Shown piece by piece: positions 1-8,763 of a stretch of DNA of 51,832 nt. The notes under the pieces were generated by a model. That model ran no database searches. It was not told the origin of the DNA and saw nothing but the letters and a program-made list of their open reading frames with translations. The first letter of the stretch is position 1. Every line of letters starts with the position of its first letter. Location: positions 1-51,832 of the forward strand of contig NZ_BAFB01000093.1 in assembly GCF_000248075.1 (NCBI RefSeq), in the 5' to 3' direction. Origin of the DNA: Gordonia otitidis NBRC 100426 (lineage in GTDB: Bacteria; Actinomycetota; Actinomycetes; Mycobacteriales; Mycobacteriaceae). Made by a program: the position numbers and the translations under genes.

Positions 1-361
1 CGACGACGATCATGTCGATACCTCTGAGGTCCTCGTGGTCGGGGTCGTCGACGCGCACCCGGGTGTCGAGAATCTGCCCGATCGCGAGCGCCTCTCCCGG
101 GCGTAGATGTAATCGTCGTAGGCTCACGGTGCCCGTGTTCAGGGTGACCGCGGTGGGATCGACGGACGTGACCCGTAGCATCGGTACGAAGATCCGTCGG
201 CGCGTGGCCAATTCGACCGCGAGGCCGAGCACACGCGGCTGCTGTCCGGGCAGGCGAACAGCGATCACCGCATCTCGGACACGACCGATTGACTCACCGT
301 CAGGACCAAGGACCGCCAACCCGACTAATCTGGCCACGAAGACCTTGCTCACCGACGCCAT
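1..361 (-). CDS. PRC-barrel / MgtE-type protein, N-terminal part (Rv1232c-like), partial
   Basis: The open frame runs from an ATG at 361 (minus strand) off the left edge of the window, so only about 120 N-terminal residues are visible. They begin MASVSKVFVARLVGLAVL and continue with a beta-rich pattern (GPDGESIGRVRDAVI, then RRIFVPMLRVTSVDP) typical of a PRC-barrel fold. In related actinobacteria this module precedes an MgtE-type magnesium-transporter N-terminal domain and CBS repeats in a soluble protein without the channel. That later part lies outside the window and is inferred. It diverges from the stress-protein gene at 397, the arrangement around Rv1232c/Rv1234 in M. tuberculosis. The plus-strand frame covering the same bases is a shadow. 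Confidence 0.75.
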   Translation of the reverse strand, partial: MASVSKVFVARLVGLAVLGPDGESIGRVRDAVIAVRLPGQQPRVLGLAVELATRRRIFVPMLRVTSVDPTAVTLNTGTVSLRRLHLRPGEALAIGQILDTRVRVDDPDHEDLRGIDMIVV

Positions 362-396
362 GGGGGTAAGGGTAGTGGCCTAGTGGAGGACATGAC

Positions 397-885
397 ATGA
401 CCAACCCGCTGAGTTCCGGTCGGCAGACCCCGGGTCTCCCGACTCCGCCCAAAGGGTGGCCGATCGGCTCCTACTCGACGTACGCGGAGGCGCAGCGTGC
501 TGTCGATTACCTCTCCGACGAGAACTTCACCGTGCAGGACGTGACCATCGTCGGCGTCGACCTGATGCAGGTCGAGCGCGTCATCGGTCGGCTCACGTGG
601 GGCAAGGTGATCGGTGGAGGCGTGGTCTCGGGCGCGTGGCTCGGCCTGTTCTTCGGCCTCCTGGTCTCTCTGGTCGTGACCGGTAACCCGATGGTGCCGA
701 TCCTGTTCGGTCTCGTCGGCGGTGTCGTCTTCGGTGTGATCTCCACGACCATCCCGTACGCCGCCACGCGCGGCCAGCGCGACTTCGCGTCGACGATGCA
801 GCTCGTCGCCGGTCGGTACGACGTACTCTGCGATCCGAAGAGCGCCGAGAAGGCCCGCGACATGCTGGCGCGGCTGAACCCCTGA
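397..885 (+). CDS. YflT/general-stress-17M-like small membrane protein (Rv1234-like)
   Basis: This 162-residue protein has an N-terminal soluble module (residues about 22-60, GSYSTYAEAQRAVDYL and FTVQDVTIVGVDL) that resembles the heat/general stress protein YflT domain. Two closely spaced hydrophobic, glycine-rich segments follow at about residues 70-95 and 98-118, forming a helical hairpin. The tail (RYDVLCDPKSAEKARDML) is soluble. A GGAGG lies at 385-389, eight bases before the ATG, which supports the start. It sits just upstream of lpqY-sugABC on the same strand, as Rv1234 does, but a 190-bp gap with its own promoter-like signals separates it from lpqY. The biochemical function is unknown; a role in stress is inferred only from the family name. 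Confidence 0.75.
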   Translation: MTNPLSSGRQTPGLPTPPKGWPIGSYSTYAEAQRAVDYLSDENFTVQDVTIVGVDLMQVERVIGRLTWGKVIGGGVVSGAWLGLFFGLLVSLVVTGNPMVPILFGLVGGVVFGVISTTIPYAATRGQRDFASTMQLVAGRYDVLCDPKSAEKARDMLARLNP

Positions 886-954
886 ATCAGCCGAATTGGT
901 GATCCCGGCCGAATTGCGGCCTCTCCCTTGATGTGGCGAGACGCTCGCGCATCG

Positions 955-1014
955 AACACATTTGGCACGACCGCGCCGAATGTGTTGCTTGTCACTGCCG
1001 CGCCGGGCTAGCGT
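955..1014 (+). promoter_or_regulatory. Putative lpqY-sugABC promoter with overlapping inverted repeat
   Basis: An imperfect inverted repeat has 12-base arms at 955-966 and 975-986 (outer eight bases AACACATT / AATGTGTT, one mismatch) around an 8-base loop. Its right arm overlaps a possible -35 (TTGCTT, 985-990), followed after 18 bases by a possible -10 (TAGCGT, 1009-1014). This fits an operator that blocks a promoter for the trehalose importer operon. It could instead be a terminator hairpin for the upstream gene, although no T-run follows. Confidence 0.35.
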
Positions 1015-1077
1015 AGCCACCAACGCCATGGCGCGCGACGACGCTCGCTGTGCTGCGTGCGACATCAAGGAGGCTGC

Positions 1078-2577
1078 GTGCGGAGCAACGGTTACAGGGG
1101 CAGCACAGGTAGGGGAGGTGGCAGCGACCGGCCCGTCAAGGCGGGCGGATCGCGGCGCACGTCCATGAGAGCGGCCATTGCCGCCGCAGCTCTCGTGACC
1201 GTGTTGCCGATCGTCGCGGCGTGCGGTTCCGGGCACGAGCCGGGCGTCCTGAATCTGTACCCGCCCGCCGACGGCGCTGATTCGATCAGGGCCATGGGCG
1301 ACAAGTGTTCTCAGGAGTCGGGCGGCAGATATCGCATCGTGACCACCTCGTTGCCGAAGGCAGCCGATGACCAGCGCCTGCAGTTGGCGCGCCGTCTGTC
1401 GGGCAACGACAAGAGCCTCGACCTCATGGGCATGGATGTCGTGTGGACTGCGGAGTTCGCCGACGCCGGTTGGCTCACCCCGGTGCCCGACAACCTCACC
1501 GGTGAGGTGGAGTCACGGACGCTCGGCGGTCCGTTGGAGACCGCGAAGTGGAAAACCAAGCACGACGACTCCGAGCGGCTGTACGCGATCCCGATCTGGA
1601 CCAACACCCAATTGCTCTGGTATCGCAAGGATGTTCTCCGCGACACCCTCGACAAGAGTCAACCCGCGAAAACGTGGGACGGCATGGTCGCCGACTCGAC
1701 GAGCAGCCTCGCCAAGGGTGGGCCCAGTTACATCATGGTGCAGGGCAAGCAGTATGAGGGCTTGATGGTGTGGTTCAACTCGGTGCTCGCGAGTGCGGGT
1801 GGCGAGGTGGTCGACCCCAACGATCCGAACAAGGTGACACTCAACGACACTCCCGAGCATCGTGCGGCCACGGTGAAGGCCCTGCAGGTGCTCAAGTCGG
1901 TCGCCACCGCTCCCGGCCATGACCCCTCGCTGACCAACGGCGACGAGACCAGTTCGCGCCTCGGGATGGAGACCGGCAAGGCCATCTATCAGGTCAACTG
2001 GCCGTTCGTGTTGTCCTCCATGCGGGAGAACGCCGCGGCGGGCAGTGTGCCGTTCCTGACCGATGTGCAGCAGTACGCGGGCCTGTTCGCCGACAAGGAC
2101 AAGTCACCTACGGATGAGCAGTTGGCGCCGGTGACACGCGCGGTACGACAGAAGTTCGACTTCGCACCGTATCCCGGAGTGACCGATGCGATTCCGGCCA
2201 AGAGTACGGTCGGCGGCCTCAACATCGCGGTGGCCGACACATCACAGCAGAAGGACCTCGCCTTCGAGGCGGCGATGTGTCTCACCAACGCCCGCGCCCA
2301 GAAGTTCTACTCCATCGACGCGGGAACCCCGCCGGTCATTTCGTCGCTCTACAGCGATCCCGACTTCCGTGCGGCATATCCGATGGCCGACGACATCAAG
2401 CTCCAGCTCGAACCAGAGCACGCCGCCCTGAGGCCGAAATCTCCTGATTATCAGGCGATCTCGACGCTCCTGCAGGCAAAGCTCTCTCCGGTCGGTTCCT
2501 GGGATCCCGAGACGCTCGTGGACCAACTGGCCGAGCAGGTGCAACGGGCGATCAACGGGGAGGGACTCATCCCATGA
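1078..2577 (+). CDS. lpqY: Trehalose-binding lipoprotein LpqY
   Basis: This is the substrate-binding lipoprotein of the LpqY-SugABC ABC importer, which in mycobacteria retrieves trehalose released at the cell surface by mycolate transfer. The hydrophobic signal ends in a lipobox (LPIVAAC) whose cysteine would be lipidated, placing the mature protein on the outer face of the membrane. The rest is a family-1 solute-binding fold with segments such as DLMGMDVVWTAEFADAGWL and YAIPIWTNTQLLWYRKDVL. The GTG at 1078 is chosen because AAGGAGG (1067-1073) precedes it, giving a long n-region with an SRRTS stretch that may be a Tat-like signal. An ATG at 1165 directly before the hydrophobic core is the alternative start. 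Its stop overlaps the sugA start by four bases (ATGA). Confidence 0.9.
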   Translation: MRSNGYRGSTGRGGGSDRPVKAGGSRRTSMRAAIAAAALVTVLPIVAACGSGHEPGVLNLYPPADGADSIRAMGDKCSQESGGRYRIVTTSLPKAADDQRLQLARRLSGNDKSLDLMGMDVVWTAEFADAGWLTPVPDNLTGEVESRTLGGPLETAKWKTKHDDSERLYAIPIWTNTQLLWYRKDVLRDTLDKSQPAKTWDGMVADSTSSLAKGGPSYIMVQGKQYEGLMVWFNSVLASAGGEVVDPNDPNKVTLNDTPEHRAATVKALQVLKSVATAPGHDPSLTNGDETSSRLGMETGKAIYQVNWPFVLSSMRENAAAGSVPFLTDVQQYAGLFADKDKSPTDEQLAPVTRAVRQKFDFAPYPGVTDAIPAKSTVGGLNIAVADTSQQKDLAFEAAMCLTNARAQKFYSIDAGTPPVISSLYSDPDFRAAYPMADDIKLQLEPEHAALRPKSPDYQAISTLLQAKLSPVGSWDPETLVDQLAEQVQRAINGEGLIP

Positions 2578-3839
2578 CATCCGGCAACGACGGCACGGGT
2601 CACGACCAGGAGTCCGAGCACAGGGCAAAGCACGCATTGCCCGGCGACGGCGAAGATACGGGTGGATCGAGCAGCGCCGACATCTCCACCGGGCACGGGC
2701 CCGGATCATACGGGCGCACAGTGCATTCGGACGCGTGGACTCCTCCCGAACGTCTCGGACGGCCCAGCGGTGGCGAACCCGAGCACGCGGCATCGACGTC
2801 AAACGCGTCAGCGCCCCACGAGTCGACGCCGCCGCCGACGCCCACTGCTGCAGAGGCCGGCGTGGTCGGGGCGGCCGCGCGGCGGGGTGCTCCCGCGTCG
2901 ACGGCGAGCCTGGTACGTGAGGAATCGGCGTCCAAGCCCGTGAAGCGATCGCGGGAGGTCAGCGAGGGCAAGAAGCAGGAACGTCGACTGGCGTACTGGT
3001 TGATCGCGCCCGCAGTGATCCTCATGCTCGCGGTCACCGCGTACCCGATCATCTACGCCTTCTGGTTGTCGCTCAACAAGTCGAGTCTCTCGGCTCCGGG
3101 GGAGCGGGAATTCACCTGGTTCAGCAATTACGGCACCGTGCTCAGCTCCAACTACTGGTGGACGGCGTTCTTCGTGACGGTAGGGATCACAGTGGTGTCC
3201 GTGGTCATCGAGTTCGTGCTCGGTATGGCCGTCGCACTCGTGATGCACCGCACCATCTTCGGCCGGGGCGTGATCCGAACCGTCGTGCTGATCCCCTACG
3301 GCATCGTGACGGTTGCGGCCGCGTTCTCGTGGTACTACGCATGGACCCCCGGAACCGGGTACCTCGCGAATCTGCTGCCCGACGGTAGTGCACCGCTCAC
3401 CCAGCAGTGGCCGTCACTGGCGATCATCGTGCTCGCCGAGGTCTGGAAAACGACACCGTTCATGGCACTGCTGCTGCTCGCCGGACTCGCGTTGGTTCCC
3501 GACGAACTGCTCAAGGCCGCTGAGGTCGACGGCGCGGGCGCATGGACCCGCCTGCGTCGCATCATCATTCCGATGATGAAACCCGCGATCCTGGTCGCGC
3601 TGCTGTTCCGAACGCTTGACGCGTTCCGCATCTTCGACAACATCTACGTCTTGACGGCAGGCAACAACAACACCTACTCGGTCTCGATGCTCGGTTACGA
3701 CAACCTGTTCAAGGCCTTCAATCTGGGTGTGGGATCGGCGATCTCGATACTTATCTTCGTGTGTGTCGCGATCATCGCGTTCATCTTCATCAAGGGCTTC
3801 GGTACCGCCGCGCCCGGCTCCGACAACGAGGGGAGGTAG
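2574..3839 (+). CDS. sugA: Trehalose ABC transporter permease SugA, with long N-terminal extension
   Basis: One of the two membrane subunits of the trehalose importer. The binding-protein-dependent permease body starts near residue 138 (LAYWLIAPAVILMLAVTAYP) with six predicted membrane helices. It carries the EAA loop that docks onto the ATPase (ELLKAAEVDGAGAWTRLRR, about residue 305). Residues 1 to about 135 are a hydrophilic, Ser/Gly/Pro/Ala-rich, apparently disordered cytoplasmic extension, making the protein 421 residues against roughly 300 for the usual SugA. No obvious internal start with a ribosome site was seen nearer the permease, and the ATGA overlap with lpqY supports the upstream start, so the tail is probably real. 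Confidence 0.9.
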   Translation: MTSGNDGTGHDQESEHRAKHALPGDGEDTGGSSSADISTGHGPGSYGRTVHSDAWTPPERLGRPSGGEPEHAASTSNASAPHESTPPPTPTAAEAGVVGAAARRGAPASTASLVREESASKPVKRSREVSEGKKQERRLAYWLIAPAVILMLAVTAYPIIYAFWLSLNKSSLSAPGEREFTWFSNYGTVLSSNYWWTAFFVTVGITVVSVVIEFVLGMAVALVMHRTIFGRGVIRTVVLIPYGIVTVAAAFSWYYAWTPGTGYLANLLPDGSAPLTQQWPSLAIIVLAEVWKTTPFMALLLLAGLALVPDELLKAAEVDGAGAWTRLRRIIIPMMKPAILVALLFRTLDAFRIFDNIYVLTAGNNNTYSVSMLGYDNLFKAFNLGVGSAISILIFVCVAIIAFIFIKGFGTAAPGSDNEGR

Positions 3840-3845
3840 GCCGCC

Positions 3846-4676
3846 GTGAACCGCACCGCCAAATCCCGTGTCGGGTGGCTGATCGCCGACATACTGGTCG
3901 TGCTCTACGCGATCATTCCGCTGCTGTGGATCATCAGCTTGTCGTTCAAACCGGCGAGCAGCGTGACAGACGGTAGATTCATCCCGGCGCAGTGGACGTG
4001 GGAGAACTACTCAGGGATCTTCCAGACGAGCGCCTTCACCTCCGCCTTGCGTAACTCGCTGGGCATCGGTCTGATCACCACGCTGATCGCGGTCGCGATC
4101 GGCACGATGGCCGCCTACGCCGTTGCGCGCCTCGACTTTCCCGGGAAGAAGCTGCTCGTCGGTGCAGCGCTGCTGATCGCCATGTTCCCCCAGATCTCGT
4201 TGGTCACACCGTTGTTCAACATCGAACGCAGCATCGGGCTCTTCGACACCTGGCTCGGGCTGATCCTCCCGTACATCACCTTCGCGTTGCCGCTGGCGAT
4301 CTACACGCTCTCGGCGTTCTTCCGGGAGATCCCATGGGAGTTGGAGAAAGCGGCGAAGATGGACGGTGCGACCCCGTTTCAGGCGTTCCGGAAGGTCATT
4401 GCCCCCCTCGCCGCCCCCGGTGTGGTGACCGCGGCGATCCTGGTGTTCATCTTCGCGTGGAATGACCTGCTACTGGCCTTGTCGTTGACCTCGACCGAGC
4501 GCGCCATCACCGCCCCGGTGGCGATCGCGAACTTCACCGGCAGTTCGCAGTTCGAGGAGCCCACCGGCTCCATCGCCGCAGCCGCGGTGGTCATCACCAT
4601 CCCCATCATCATCTTTGTGCTCTTCTTCCAACGTCGAATCGTCGCCGGCTTGACCTCCGGCGCGGTGAAGGGATAG
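3846..4676 (+). CDS. sugB: Trehalose ABC transporter permease SugB
   Basis: Second membrane subunit of the trehalose importer, 276 residues, the usual family length. It starts at a GTG with GGGGAGG at 3831-3837 just upstream, still inside the end of sugA, so translation is likely coupled. Six hydrophobic segments begin at about residue 11 ([21 protein letters not shown]). The EAA motif is [19 protein letters not shown] at about residue 172. It pairs with SugA to form the channel. Six bases separate it from sugA and five from sugC, consistent with a single four-gene transcript. Confidence 0.92.
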   Translation: MNRTAKSRVGWLIADILVVLYAIIPLLWIISLSFKPASSVTDGRFIPAQWTWENYSGIFQTSAFTSALRNSLGIGLITTLIAVAIGTMAAYAVARLDFPGKKLLVGAALLIAMFPQISLVTPLFNIERSIGLFDTWLGLILPYITFALPLAIYTLSAFFREIPWELEKAAKMDGATPFQAFRKVIAPLAAPGVVTAAILVFIFAWNDLLLALSLTSTERAITAPVAIANFTGSSQFEEPTGSIAAAAVVITIPIIIFVLFFQRRIVAGLTSGAVKG

Positions 4677-4681
4677 TCCCC

Positions 4682-5857
4682 ATGGCAGAGATCGTGCTCG
4701 ACAACGTCAGCAAGAAGTACGCGGACGGCACCGTCGCCGTTCACGACTTCACCCTCACGATCGCCGACGGCGAGTTCATCATCCTGGTCGGCCCGTCGGG
4801 CTGTGGAAAGTCGACGACCCTCAACATGATCGCGGGTCTCGAGGACATCAGCAGCGGCGACCTGTACATCGGCGGCGAACGGGTCAACGACAAGTCGCCC
4901 AGAGACCGTGACATCGCCATGGTCTTCCAGAGCTATGCGCTCTACCCGCACATGACGGTACGGCAGAACATAGCGTTCCCGCTCACTCTGGCCAAGCTCC
5001 CCAAGGACGAGATCACCAAGAAGGTCGACGAGGCCGCAAAGATCCTCGACCTCACCCAGTACCTCGATCGGAAGCCGTCGAACCTGTCGGGCGGTCAGCG
5101 CCAGCGCGTCGCGATGGGGCGCGCGATCGTGCGCTCGCCCAAGGCGTTCCTCATGGACGAACCGCTGTCGAATCTCGACGCGAAACTCCGCGTGCAGATG
5201 CGCACGGAGATCGCGCGGCTTCAGACGCGGCTCCGCACCACGACCGTGTACGTGACGCACGACCAGACCGAGGCGATGACCCTCGGTGACCGCGTCGTGG
5301 TGATGCGCAACGGTTACGTACAGCAGGTCGGGACACCCAACGAGCTCTACAACGACCCGGTCAACGTGTTCGTCGCCGGATTCATCGGGTCGCCGTCGAT
5401 GAACTTCCTGCCCGGGGCGTTGACCGCCGAGGGTGTCGACACCCCATTCGGGGCGCTCGTTCTCGACGATCACGAGGCCATTGCCGCCGAGGCGAAGAAG
5501 GAAGGCAGCAACGGGGAGGTGCTCATCGGTATCCGACCCGAACAGATCGAGGACGCCACACTCATCGATCCGTCGGTGAAAGCGCGTGGCACGACGTTCA
5601 CCGCCGACATCGACGTGCTCGAGTCGATGGGGTCGGACAAGTACGCCTACTTCACGATCGACTCGAACCGTGCCGCCAACGACGCACTGGCCGAGTTGGC
5701 CGCCGAATCGGGTTCCGAACTCGGTACAGGGGAGATGGTTGCCAGGCTCTCCCCGGAGTCTGCGGTCACCAAGAACTCGCGCGCCGAGCTGGTGTTCGAC
5801 ACCGACAGGATCGCTGTCTTCGACCAGCAGTCGGGAGTGAGTCTGCGGCACAGGTGA
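4682..5857 (+). CDS. sugC: Trehalose ABC transporter ATPase SugC
   Basis: ATPase subunit that powers the LpqY-SugAB importer; it belongs to the MalK/UgpC/MsiK family. Visible motifs are Walker [10 protein letters not shown] (about residue 38), Q-loop [13 protein letters not shown], signature [14 protein letters not shown], Walker [15 protein letters not shown] and the switch histidine in [10 protein letters not shown]. Residues from about 235 form the MalK-type C-terminal OB-fold regulatory domain (GIRPEQIED). The 391-residue length is normal. It is the last gene of the lpqY-sugABC string; the next gene is convergent, 32 bases away. Confidence 0.95.
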   Translation: MAEIVLDNVSKKYADGTVAVHDFTLTIADGEFIILVGPSGCGKSTTLNMIAGLEDISSGDLYIGGERVNDKSPRDRDIAMVFQSYALYPHMTVRQNIAFPLTLAKLPKDEITKKVDEAAKILDLTQYLDRKPSNLSGGQRQRVAMGRAIVRSPKAFLMDEPLSNLDAKLRVQMRTEIARLQTRLRTTTVYVTHDQTEAMTLGDRVVVMRNGYVQQVGTPNELYNDPVNVFVAGFIGSPSMNFLPGALTAEGVDTPFGALVLDDHEAIAAEAKKEGSNGEVLIGIRPEQIEDATLIDPSVKARGTTFTADIDVLESMGSDKYAYFTIDSNRAANDALAELAAESGSELGTGEMVARLSPESAVTKNSRAELVFDTDRIAVFDQQSGVSLRHR

Positions 5858-5889
5858 CTCGACAGGCTCGTGCAGCGACGTGAAGACGC

Positions 5890-6747
5890 CTACCGACGCC
5901 TGCGCCGCGACTGCTCTCGGAGTTCGTCGATGATCTCGTCGTCCCAGACGTGCCTGCGTACCAGGCGATAACGTTCACCTGCGACCCACATGTACAGCTC
6001 GGCGTCGTCGGTGAGGTCCGGTCGTAGCTCGGCGCGGCGGGCCATCCTGACCACGGGGAGGAATTCCTCACCGAACCAGCGACGCGCGACGTCTCGTCGA
6101 CTCACGAATTCGCCGAGCTCCTGGCTGAGTCGAAAACCCCACGCCTCCACTGCTTCTGCGAGTTCGGCGTAGGCGAACGGATCGCGCAGGCGGACGGCGT
6201 CGGCTTGGGCACCGGCGAGCGGGACCCGTGCGAGGAACAGTCGTCGGTGATCCTTGAGTACGAGGTCGGACGGCGCGTTGATGCCCTCGGGCGGTATGCG
6301 TGTGTGGATCTCGGTGACGTAGGCATCGATCGTCTCGAGATGACGTGCGATGGCGATCGAGACGCGGTGATGGCCGTCGATGACGAAGTACATCGACCCG
6401 ATCTTGTACAACAGCACCGGCGGTACCGACTCGCCGCGGCGCTGGGCCGCCGCCAGCCGTTGCCAGCGTTCGCGGATACGCGACGAGGTCGGCCGGAAGT
6501 ACTTGTCGAAATCCTTTGTGCGGTCGACGCTTCCGACGATGTCGCGTACGCGGACCTGCTGCAGTCCCAGATTGGTCTCGCCGGTTCGGCCCAGTGCGCG
6601 TACTACTTCGTCGAACGGCAGGATCGTGTTGACGTCCGCGGGCTGACGGGTGAACCAGTGCGTGAGGCGGGCGAGTTCGGCCTGTCGGCGCATACGCGCG
6701 AAGTCGTTTTCGGCGTCGGCGTCGGGAAATCCTGTGTCACGCGCCAT
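5890..6747 (-). CDS. ParB/sulfiredoxin-fold domain protein
   Basis: This 285-residue protein carries a ParB/Srx-like N-terminal domain at about residues 75-145, recognised by the central motif FVIDGHHRVSIAIA (the DGHHR core of ParB/Srx nucleotide-binding folds) followed by YVTEI. The rest is charged and mostly helical, ending in an Arg-rich tail. It is not the chromosomal ParB: no parA is adjacent and there is no clear ParB-type DNA-binding helix-turn-helix. The start lies inside the last 11 bases of the phosphoesterase gene, so the two are probably co-translated. The function is unknown; CTP or ATP use is possible from the fold. Confidence 0.7.
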   Translation of the reverse strand: MARDTGFPDADAENDFARMRRQAELARLTHWFTRQPADVNTILPFDEVVRALGRTGETNLGLQQVRVRDIVGSVDRTKDFDKYFRPTSSRIRERWQRLAAAQRRGESVPPVLLYKIGSMYFVIDGHHRVSIAIARHLETIDAYVTEIHTRIPPEGINAPSDLVLKDHRRLFLARVPLAGAQADAVRLRDPFAYAELAEAVEAWGFRLSQELGEFVSRRDVARRWFGEEFLPVVRMARRAELRPDLTDDAELYMWVAGERYRLVRRHVWDDEIIDELREQSRRRRR

Positions 6748-7423
6748 ATCGTCGCCTCACGATCGTGAAGTCCCGGCCCCCGGGTTCGATATCGAATTGA
6801 CAATAGCCGACGACGTTCATCGATACGGTGTCCTTGCCGATGAGCTTGTCTGTCGGGTGTGCGCCGAAGGGGTGCACATGACCGTGGACCAGCAGTGCCG
6901 GGTGTAGATCGTCGACGAGACCGTGAAAGCACTCGAATCCGCGGTGCGGTCCGTCATCTCCGTCTCCGACGCCCCGAGCAGGACTGTGTGTGAGAAAGAT
7001 GTCGGGCCGCCGGCGGGTGAGATGGCAGCCGAGCCGTACACGCCAACTCCGCTGGCGTTGCTGGCGCTCGGAGAATTGGTTGGGCCCGCTACTGTAACGG
7101 ATCGAGCCGCCGAGACCGCTGATGCACAATCCGGCTGCCTCGACCGTACGACCGTCGGCGTTGAGAGCCCCGAGCGGGCCGGGATCGCGCGCGGGCAGTC
7201 CCGCGCGCGTCCATCCGCTCCTGGAGTGACGGTATCCACTCAGATCGGGGTCGTGGTTGCCCGGCACGTAGACGCACGGCGCGTCACAGAGCGAGATCAG
7301 CGCATCGAGGTAGTCGAACGGTAGATCGCCTGCGCCGAGGATCAGGTCCGGCTTGCCGTCGATGCCCACGCCCAACGTCAGTGAGTCGACCACTTCGTCG
7401 GCCACCGCGAGAACACGCACCAT
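6737..7423 (-). CDS. Calcineurin-like metallophosphoesterase
   Basis: A 228-residue protein with the ordered metallophosphoesterase blocks LILGAGD (II), YVPGNHD (III), FLTHSPARG (IV) and LLVHGHVHPFG (V). The first block, normally D-x-H, reads VADEV here, so the aspartate is present but the metal-binding histidine is absent. Such variants occur in some actinobacterial members and may use one metal site differently. The substrate is unknown. The ATG at 7423 is followed by VRVLAV, the usual first strand. It overlaps the ParB-like gene by 11 bases, which suggests a shared operon and perhaps a joint role. Confidence 0.8.
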   Translation of the reverse strand: MVRVLAVADEVVDSLTLGVGIDGKPDLILGAGDLPFDYLDALISLCDAPCVYVPGNHDPDLSGYRHSRSGWTRAGLPARDPGPLGALNADGRTVEAAGLCISGLGGSIRYSSGPNQFSERQQRQRSWRVRLGCHLTRRRPDIFLTHSPARGVGDGDDGPHRGFECFHGLVDDLHPALLVHGHVHPFGAHPTDKLIGKDTVSMNVVGYCQFDIEPGGRDFTIVRRRYGA

Positions 7424-7453
7424 GGGGTAAGCGTAGGCGCATCCTCCCGATGG

Positions 7454-8707
7454 TCAGAAACTCGCGTGCGGCGCACCCATGCCCGGATCGATCTGCACCG
7501 GCCCGCTCTTCGACGGCGAGACGTCGAAGTCGAAGATGGCGGTCGGGATATACACCGTGGCACAGGAATTCGGGATGTCGACCACCCCGGACAACCGGCC
7601 TTCGATCGGTGCGGAGCCGAGCAATAGATACGCCTGCTCCGGACTGTAGCCGAACTTGGTCAGGTAATTGATCGCATGAAGGCATGCCCGCTGGTAGGAG
7701 AGATCGGAGTCGAGGTAGCGCTGCTCGCCGTCGAGCGTGACGGAGGTTCCCGAGAACGCGATCCACTCCGAGTACTGCGGATCGGTGTTGCCAGGCATGA
7801 AGATCGCATTCTCGCTGACGCCGTAGGTCTCCATGCCGCCCTTGATGAGGTCGACGTGCAGATCCATGAAACCGCCCATCTCGATGGCTCCGCAGAAGGT
7901 GATCTCACCGTCACCCTGGGAGAAGTGCAGATCACCGAACGACAGGTTCGCCCCCGGCACGAACACCGGGTAGAACACGCGGGTGCCCTTGGTGAGGTTC
8001 TTGATGTCCTGGTTGCCGCCGTTCTCACGTGGTGGTGCCGTCCGCGCGCCTTCTGCGGCCACACGGTCGAACTCGGCTCCGCTCAGTGACCCCAGGATCG
8101 CTCCGTCGGGTTGAGGGGGCAGTGCCAACGGCGGCACGCGGTCGGGATCGGTTGCGATGAGCGCGGCTTCGCGTGCATTCCATTTTCCCAGCAGATCCGG
8201 GCTCGGTGCGGTGCCCATGAGGCCGGGATGCACGATTCCGGTGTACTTCACATGCGGCACATGGCGACTCGTGGCGCTCTGGCCGGAGAAGTCCCAGACC
8301 GCCTTGTATGCGTCGGGAAATTGGTCCGTCAGGAATCCGCCGCCGTTGAGCTTGGCGAAGATGCCTGTGTAACCCCAGCCCTGACCTGCCAGCGGTCCGG
8401 AATCCTCCTGCGGTATCGGTCCGACATCGAGGATGTCGACGATCAGCAGATCACCCGGCTCGGCGCCTTCGATGGCGAACGGTCCGGAAAGGGTGTGCAC
8501 GTTGTTGAGCGGGGCGTTGAGGATGTCCTCTGCGGAATCGTCGTTGTGGATGGCACCGTCGAACCACTCGCGGCAGTGTGCGCGGAAGGTGGCGCCGGGC
8601 TTCACCGTGACCGCGGGCGGGATGTCGGGGTGCCAACGATTGTGGCCGATGATCTGCTGGTCGGTGAACGGCTTGGACGAGTCCAACCCGAAGAGCAACT
8701 CTGGCAC
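7454..8707 (-). CDS. fmdA: Formamidase / acetamidase FmdA
   Basis: Cytoplasmic amidase of the FmdA_AmdA family, which hydrolyses formamide (or short aliphatic amides) to formate and ammonia. The 417-residue product is close to the family length and shows typical segments: HNRWHPDIPPAVTVKPG near the start, VHTLSGPFAIEGAEPGDLL, GDLHFSQGDGEITFCGAIEM and the late SAPIEGRLSGVVDIPNSC block. I chose the GTG at 8707 (product MPELLFGLDSS) because AGGAGG lies five bases upstream; the longer frame to 8749 has no such support. It diverges from an fmdB-like zinc-ribbon gene with several palindromes between them, suggesting amide- or nitrogen-responsive control. Confidence 0.9.
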   Translation of the reverse strand: MPELLFGLDSSKPFTDQQIIGHNRWHPDIPPAVTVKPGATFRAHCREWFDGAIHNDDSAEDILNAPLNNVHTLSGPFAIEGAEPGDLLIVDILDVGPIPQEDSGPLAGQGWGYTGIFAKLNGGGFLTDQFPDAYKAVWDFSGQSATSRHVPHVKYTGIVHPGLMGTAPSPDLLGKWNAREAALIATDPDRVPPLALPPQPDGAILGSLSGAEFDRVAAEGARTAPPRENGGNQDIKNLTKGTRVFYPVFVPGANLSFGDLHFSQGDGEITFCGAIEMGGFMDLHVDLIKGGMETYGVSENAIFMPGNTDPQYSEWIAFSGTSVTLDGEQRYLDSDLSYQRACLHAINYLTKFGYSPEQAYLLLGSAPIEGRLSGVVDIPNSCATVYIPTAIFDFDVSPSKSGPVQIDPGMGAPHASF

Positions 8708-8725
8708 GGCGACCTCCTGGCGACG

Positions 8726-8752
8726 CTGGTGTGCGGCCGGGCCACACACCAG
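8726..8752. promoter_or_regulatory. Inverted repeat in the fmdA leader
   Basis: Arms CTGGTGTG (8726-8733) and CACACCAG (8745-8752) are exact reverse complements with an 11-base spacer. The repeat lies 19 bases upstream of the fmdA GTG, just above its ribosome-binding site. It could be a leader hairpin affecting fmdA translation or a regulator site. Confidence 0.35.
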
Positions 8753-8763
8753 TGCTCGGCACG

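Noticed and set aside
12..383. Plus-strand open frame at the left edge
   Set aside because: The minus strand encodes a coherent PRC-barrel protein with a good start; the plus frame is Arg/Ser/Thr-rich shadow sequence.
4379..5851. Long minus-strand open frame (490 codons) antisense to sugB-sugC
   Set aside because: It mirrors the sugC reading frame, has no recognisable motif, and overlaps two well-supported transporter genes; high GC content produces such frames.
1078..5857. Functional link between the LpqY-SugABC importer and the glycolipid island
   Set aside because: Trehalose could be the acceptor sugar, but the importer belongs to the conserved flank and lies 10 kb away, so its presence in the window is not evidence.
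5890..6747. Chromosome-partitioning ParB
   Set aside because: Only the ParB/Srx-like N-terminal motif is present; there is no ParA neighbour and no parS-type site or ParB helix-turn-helix was seen.
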